Source: Treponema sp. (GTDB taxonomy: Bacteria > Spirochaetota > Spirochaetia > Treponematales > Treponemataceae). Taken from it: a DNA stretch of 7,652 bases. The notes beneath the pieces were generated by a model, which worked only from the letters and a program-made list of their open reading frames with translations, had not been told where the DNA came from and made no database searches. This document shows, piece by piece, positions 5,113-7,652 of the stretch. A program made the translations under genes and the position numbers. Position 1 is the first letter of the stretch. Every line of letters begins with the position of its first letter. The stretch covers positions 1-7,652 of the forward strand of contig JAEEKM010000218.1 in assembly GCA_016282455.1 (NCBI GenBank), written 5' to 3'.

Positions 5113-6720
5113 ATGGAAAAAGAACGGAGAAGACTGCCAGTAATTACAAAAGTTGTTCTTGCCGTAAGTATTATTTCAGGTCTTCTTTTGTGCACCGTGA
5201 TTTCCCTTGCGGGCAGTTACATTTTTACAAAACTCTTCCGCGAACACTATGACAGCACAATTGCTTCCGTTGCAAAAGTTGCCCTTGCAGTAATAGACGG
5301 AGATTCCATAGAAACTTACCGCCTTACAAAAGAAAAAGACGAAAACTACCAGACAACTAATGCCATACTTGATGACCTTGTTGTTCAGTTTGACTTAAAT
5401 TTTCTTTACGTGTCCTATGTTTCTGGCTCTGACTACACTCATATTGAATACATTTACGACCTTATAAAACACGATTCTCCCTGGACTCCTTATCCCCTGG
5501 GGTACGAAGAAGATTATTTTGAAAAAGACTTTAATGCTTCTTCCAAAAAAGTTTTTGAACAGGGATCTTCTATTGTGCGGCATACCCTAAAGGCAAGAAG
5601 CGGTTCTCACATTACCGCCATGCTTCCTGTTTATGATTCTTCAAAAAAAATTGTTGCCGTTCTGGGCGTTGAAAAATCCATGCAGGAGTATGTGGACTCA
5701 AGAAAAACATTTACCTTTGTTGTTCTGCTTGTTGAGTTCCTTTCTGCAATTGTATTTATCACTGTCTTTAGTGCAGTCATGAACAGGCGCATCATTTCTC
5801 CCATCACAAAAATCGGAAAGGAAGCCTCACTTTTTGTTACCAAAGGCGGTAAACCTTCTGCCGAACTTGAACAGATTCCCTACAATGATGAAATCGGTAC
5901 ACTGGCAAAAGCAATTTCCAAAATGGAAGTTGACATTCACAATTACATTAACGACCTGACAAATATTACTGCTGAAAAAGAAAGAATCGGTACGGAACTT
6001 AAGGTTGCAACCCAAATCCAGAGCGATATGCTCCCCAGCGTTTACCCGGCCTTTCCTGACCACAGTGAATTTGATCTTTTTGCAACCATGAGTCCTGCAA
6101 AGGAAGTGGGCGGCGACCTTTTTGACTATCTTATTCTTGATAAAAACCGCATTCTCTTTATGGTGGGGGATGTAAGCGGTAAGGGAGTCCCAGCAGCCCT
6201 CTTTATGGTCATTACAAAAACCCTTCTTGTCTCACACGCAGTACAGGGAATGAGTCCTTCTCAGATTTTTGAAATGACAAACAATCAGCTTTCCCAGAAC
6301 AATGCGTCATCCATGTTTGTTACCTGCTGGCTTGGCATTTTCTCCCTGGACACAGGAGAACTCACTTATGTAAACGCAGGACATCCTTCCCCCGTTCTCT
6401 GCCGCAGTGAGGGTAAAATAGATTATGTTCGTGAAAAACCAGATTTTGTACTTGCAGCTATGCCTGGAGTAAAGTACACTGAACATATACTCAAAATGTC
6501 AAAGGGAGACAGTCTCTTTGTTTACACTGACGGAGTAACAGAAGCAACTGACAGTCAGAACCAGCTCTTTGGCGAAGAAAGGCTGCTTGATGCGGTAAGC
6601 AAAACTTCCGGCATGAATGCACTGGATTCGTTAAAGGAAGTAAGGCGGCATGTAGATGCATTTGTAGGAGAGGGTGAACAGTTTGACGACATCACCATGC
6701 TGAACTTTATATTGAAATGA
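5113..6720 (+). CDS. Membrane sensor PP2C phosphatase (RsbU/SpoIIE-like) with HAMP domain
   Basis: This is a 535-aa sensor phosphatase. A membrane segment (about 13-38) is followed by an extracytoplasmic domain (about 39-198) that looks Cache-like: it ends in a SHITAMLPVYDSSKKIVAVLGVEKSM pattern typical of periplasmic PAS-like sensors. A second membrane segment (about 199-223) leads to a HAMP domain (about 224-285, beginning NRRIISPITKI), a helical linker with TELKVATQIQSDMLP (294-308), and a SpoIIE/PP2C phosphatase domain (about 320-535). Metal-binding acids are present in EVGGDLFD (D335), GDVSGKG (D353), YTDGVTEA (D473) and QFDDITML (D525/D526), so it should be active. The expected substrate is the phosphorylated STAS protein encoded just upstream. 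A GGGGA ribosome binding site (5102-5106) precedes the ATG. The signal it senses is unknown. Confidence 0.92.
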   Translation: MEKERRRLPVITKVVLAVSIISGLLLCTVISLAGSYIFTKLFREHYDSTIASVAKVALAVIDGDSIETYRLTKEKDENYQTTNAILDDLVVQFDLNFLYVSYVSGSDYTHIEYIYDLIKHDSPWTPYPLGYEEDYFEKDFNASSKKVFEQGSSIVRHTLKARSGSHITAMLPVYDSSKKIVAVLGVEKSMQEYVDSRKTFTFVVLLVEFLSAIVFITVFSAVMNRRIISPITKIGKEASLFVTKGGKPSAELEQIPYNDEIGTLAKAISKMEVDIHNYINDLTNITAEKERIGTELKVATQIQSDMLPSVYPAFPDHSEFDLFATMSPAKEVGGDLFDYLILDKNRILFMVGDVSGKGVPAALFMVITKTLLVSHAVQGMSPSQIFEMTNNQLSQNNASSMFVTCWLGIFSLDTGELTYVNAGHPSPVLCRSEGKIDYVREKPDFVLAAMPGVKYTEHILKMSKGDSLFVYTDGVTEATDSQNQLFGEERLLDAVSKTSGMNALDSLKEVRRHVDAFVGEGEQFDDITMLNFILK

Positions 6721-6725
6721 GTTTT

Positions 6726-6731
6726 GGGAGG
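6726..6731 (+). promoter_or_regulatory. Ribosome binding site deciding the anti-sigma kinase start
   Basis: GGGAGG is 9 nt before the ATG at 6741. An alternative ATG at 6717 overlaps the phosphatase stop as ATGA, but it would place this strong site inside the coding region and add eight residues that the family does not have. Confidence 0.7.
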
Positions 6732-6740
6732 AATAGTGAT

Positions 6741-7157
6741 ATGGCAGAGTTATTTATTGCGGCTTCAGATGATAATCTTGAAAAAGTAAACTCTTTTATT
6801 CATCAGAACATAGAAAGCTGTTCTTTTTCAGACATGGAACTCATGCAGATAGATCTTTCTGTAGAAGAAATATTTGTAAACATTGCCCATTATGCCTATG
6901 CCCCTCAAACCGGAGATGCCCTTATCCAGTGCCAGGTTGACCCTGAAAGCAAGACAACCGTTATCATTTTCTCCGACAGCGGCATTCCCTTTGACCCCTT
7001 AAAAAAAGAAGACCCGGACATTACCCTTAGCGCAGAAGAACGTCGTATTGGCGGACTGGGAATATATCTGGTAAAAAAATACATGGACAAGGTTGAATAT
7101 TGCTACAGGGATGGAAAAAACATCCTCACCCTAACAAAAACACCTAAAACGAAATAA
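6741..7157 (+). CDS. Anti-sigma factor serine kinase, RsbW-like ATPase
   Basis: This 138-aa protein is a GHKL-type ATPase of the RsbW/SpoIIAB group (HATPase_c_2), which phosphorylates an STAS partner on serine and sequesters a client such as a sigma factor. The N-box is at 42-50 (EEIFVNIAH, with N47), the G1 box is FSDSGIPFDPL (77-87, D79 and G81) and the G2 box is GGLGIYLVKKYMDKVEY (104-120). It closes with a short KTPKTK tail. It is the last gene of the operon, 20 bp after its antagonist phosphatase. Its TAA lies inside a predicted hairpin (7152-7183). The start at 6741 is chosen from the ribosome binding site and family length. No sigma factor gene of the SigB/SigF type follows it, as often happens in Firmicutes, so its client is not known. 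Confidence 0.9.
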   Translation: MAELFIAASDDNLEKVNSFIHQNIESCSFSDMELMQIDLSVEEIFVNIAHYAYAPQTGDALIQCQVDPESKTTVIIFSDSGIPFDPLKKEDPDITLSAEERRIGGLGIYLVKKYMDKVEYCYRDGKNILTLTKTPKTK

Positions 7158-7183
7158 GGGTAATTTGACAAAAAGCCTTATTT
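7152..7183 (+). terminator. Possible weak terminator hairpin after the Rsb operon
   Basis: AAATAAGG (7152-7159) can pair perfectly with CCTTATTT (7176-7183), an 8-bp stem around a 16-nt loop, and two more T residues follow. The stem is A/T-rich, so it is weak. The loop contains the TTGACA -35 of the next gene, and the 5' arm contains the kinase stop codon. Confidence 0.4.
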
Positions 7184-7193
7184 TTACTATGCT
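7165..7193 (+). promoter_or_regulatory. Promoter of the 109-aa gene and prfB
   Basis: A perfect -35, TTGACA (7165-7170), is followed by a 17-bp spacer and TATGCT (7188-7193, 4 of 6 matches to the -10 consensus). The predicted transcription start falls at about 7200, the A of the downstream ATG, so the mRNA would be leaderless. This is the best promoter in the window. Confidence 0.65.
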
Positions 7194-7199
7194 TTATAC

Positions 7200-7529
7200 A
7201 TGTTTGTTTCAGTCATAGTGGAGCCGGGCGGGCTGGACAGTGCCAAGGCTCTTGCAGAAATTCTTACCCAAAGGGGCTTTACTAAAATTCAAAAAGCCTG
7301 CTGGGAAAATTCCCGAATGAATGAAAATGATCTTTCTTCCTTTAAGGCAGATATCGACAAAGTGACTGACTACTATGATAAAATCCGCCTCTATCAGTTC
7401 CCCCTTGAAAACGCCCTTGTGGTAACCGAGCTGGACAAAAAGAAGTGGCGCAGATGTGTGTTAAAGGGGACTGCTTCTACTGCAGCACCTGCGACACAGC
7501 CTGTTAAAAAGACAATCAAAAAGAATTAA
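7200..7529 (+). CDS. Small protein with predicted Cas2/VapD-like ferredoxin fold
   Basis: This 109-aa protein is of unknown function. The predicted order is strand (MFVSVIVEP, 1-9), helix (13-26), strand (KIQKACWEN, 29-37), helix (42-59), strand (KIRLYQFPLENALVVTEL, 61-78) and strand (KKWRRCVLK, 81-89). This resembles the ferredoxin-like fold of Cas2 and VapD, including a KIQKACWE segment like the Cas2 VQxSVFE region and a DKIRLYQF segment like its DSIRIY strand. A low-complexity Ala/Thr/Pro/Lys tail (90-109) ends basic and might bind nucleic acid. No CRISPR array or other cas gene is present, so a Cas2 function is not claimed. It has its own promoter, lacks a Shine-Dalgarno sequence, and lies 20 bp before prfB, with which it is probably co-transcribed. 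Confidence 0.75.
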   Translation: MFVSVIVEPGGLDSAKALAEILTQRGFTKIQKACWENSRMNENDLSSFKADIDKVTDYYDKIRLYQFPLENALVVTELDKKKWRRCVLKGTASTAAPATQPVKKTIKKN

Positions 7530-7549
7530 ACTACATCGGAGGAAGAGTC

Positions 7550-7652
7550 ATGCTTGAAGATTTGCGTGAACCAATTGCTGAACTAAAGCAAAATATCGAA
7601 GATGTCTGGGGGCGTCTTTGACCCGGACAGCATTTACAAAAAAATAGCTGAA
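7550..7652 (+). CDS. prfB: Peptide chain release factor 2 (RF2), N-terminal part, with +1 frameshift
   Basis: This is the start of the RF2 gene, cut off by the right edge. Zero-frame codons run from ATG 7550 through MLEDLREPIAELKQNIEDV and WGRL to an in-frame UGA at 7619-7621. Shifting +1 at CTT continues as DPDSIYKKIAE (7620-7652), which fits the RF2 N-terminal helical domain that in relatives continues as an L-D junction. RF2 recognises UAA and UGA and triggers peptide release on the ribosome. The stop at codon 24 is the known autoregulatory frameshift, where scarce RF2 lets ribosomes pause and shift. A strong GGAGGA ribosome binding site (7538-7543) is 6 nt before the ATG. The visible part is only 34 residues, but with the recoding site the identification is firm. 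Confidence 0.93.
7608..7622 (+). promoter_or_regulatory. prfB programmed +1 frameshift site
   Basis: GGGGG (7608-7612) is an internal Shine-Dalgarno-like element, followed by CGT, then the slippery CTT (7616-7618), the UGA stop (7619-7621) and a C (7622). The order and 3-nt spacing match the classic prfB site, where AGGGGG, a codon, CUU, UGA and C are conserved. The base before the G run is T where E. coli has A, which may weaken pairing slightly. Confidence 0.92.

Noticed and set aside
6717..6740. ATG at 6717 (ATGA overlap) as the RsbW-like start
   Set aside because: The strong GGGAGG at 6726-6731 serves the ATG at 6741, and the eight extra residues are outside the family domain. Translation coupling through the ATGA remains possible.
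7200..7529. A CRISPR-Cas remnant centred on the Cas2-like protein
   Set aside because: There is no repeat-spacer array, cas1 or any other cas gene in the window, and the neighbours are housekeeping or signalling genes.

Overview
The window looks like bacterial chromosome from a spirochaete, most likely a Treponema. This rests on the recognised families, the moderate G+C with A/T-rich intergenic stretches, and the mix of genes: a divergent sigma-54, an RsbU/RsbV/RsbW partner-switch set, a DUF4469 protein and a small ferredoxin-like protein next to prfB. No rRNA or tRNA is present, so the genus is an inference. The window is densely coding, and no phage, IS element or CRISPR array is visible.

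Layout. (1) 12-281 (+) is a UPF0237-type ACT-domain protein. It converges with (2) 300-1592 (-), a DUF1015-family protein. (3) 1639-3132 (+) is RpoN (sigma-54), divergent from DUF1015 across a 46-bp gap that seems to hold both promoters. (4) 3260-3670 (+) is a stand-alone DUF4469 (Ig-like) domain protein. (5) 3728-7157 (+) is a four-gene operon: a synthetase-only RelA/SpoT-type (p)ppGpp synthetase homologue, an STAS anti-anti-sigma factor (RsbV-like), a membrane-anchored sensor/PP2C phosphatase (RsbU-like) and an RsbW-like anti-sigma kinase. (6) 7200-7529 (+) is a 109-aa protein with a predicted Cas2/VapD-like ferredoxin fold, followed by (7) the start of prfB (RF2) at 7550, which carries a textbook programmed +1 frameshift site at its in-frame UGA (7619-7621). 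prfB runs off the right edge.

How the genes work together. The 3728-7157 operon reads as a signalling module. The phosphatase senses something outside the membrane and dephosphorylates the STAS protein, which then captures the RsbW-like kinase and frees its client. An alarmone synthetase leads the same transcript, so stringent-response output and partner switching would be produced together. No sigma factor of the SigB/SigF type is in the window, so the client is unknown.

Translation starts fall into two classes. Six genes (DUF4469, synthetase, STAS, phosphatase, kinase, prfB) have Shine-Dalgarno sequences. Three genes (DUF1015, rpoN and the 109-aa gene) have none, and instead have a -10-like hexamer ending only 6-7 nt before the ATG, which predicts leaderless mRNAs. 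Two short imperfect tandem duplications sit at the 3' ends of the DUF1015 and rpoN genes.
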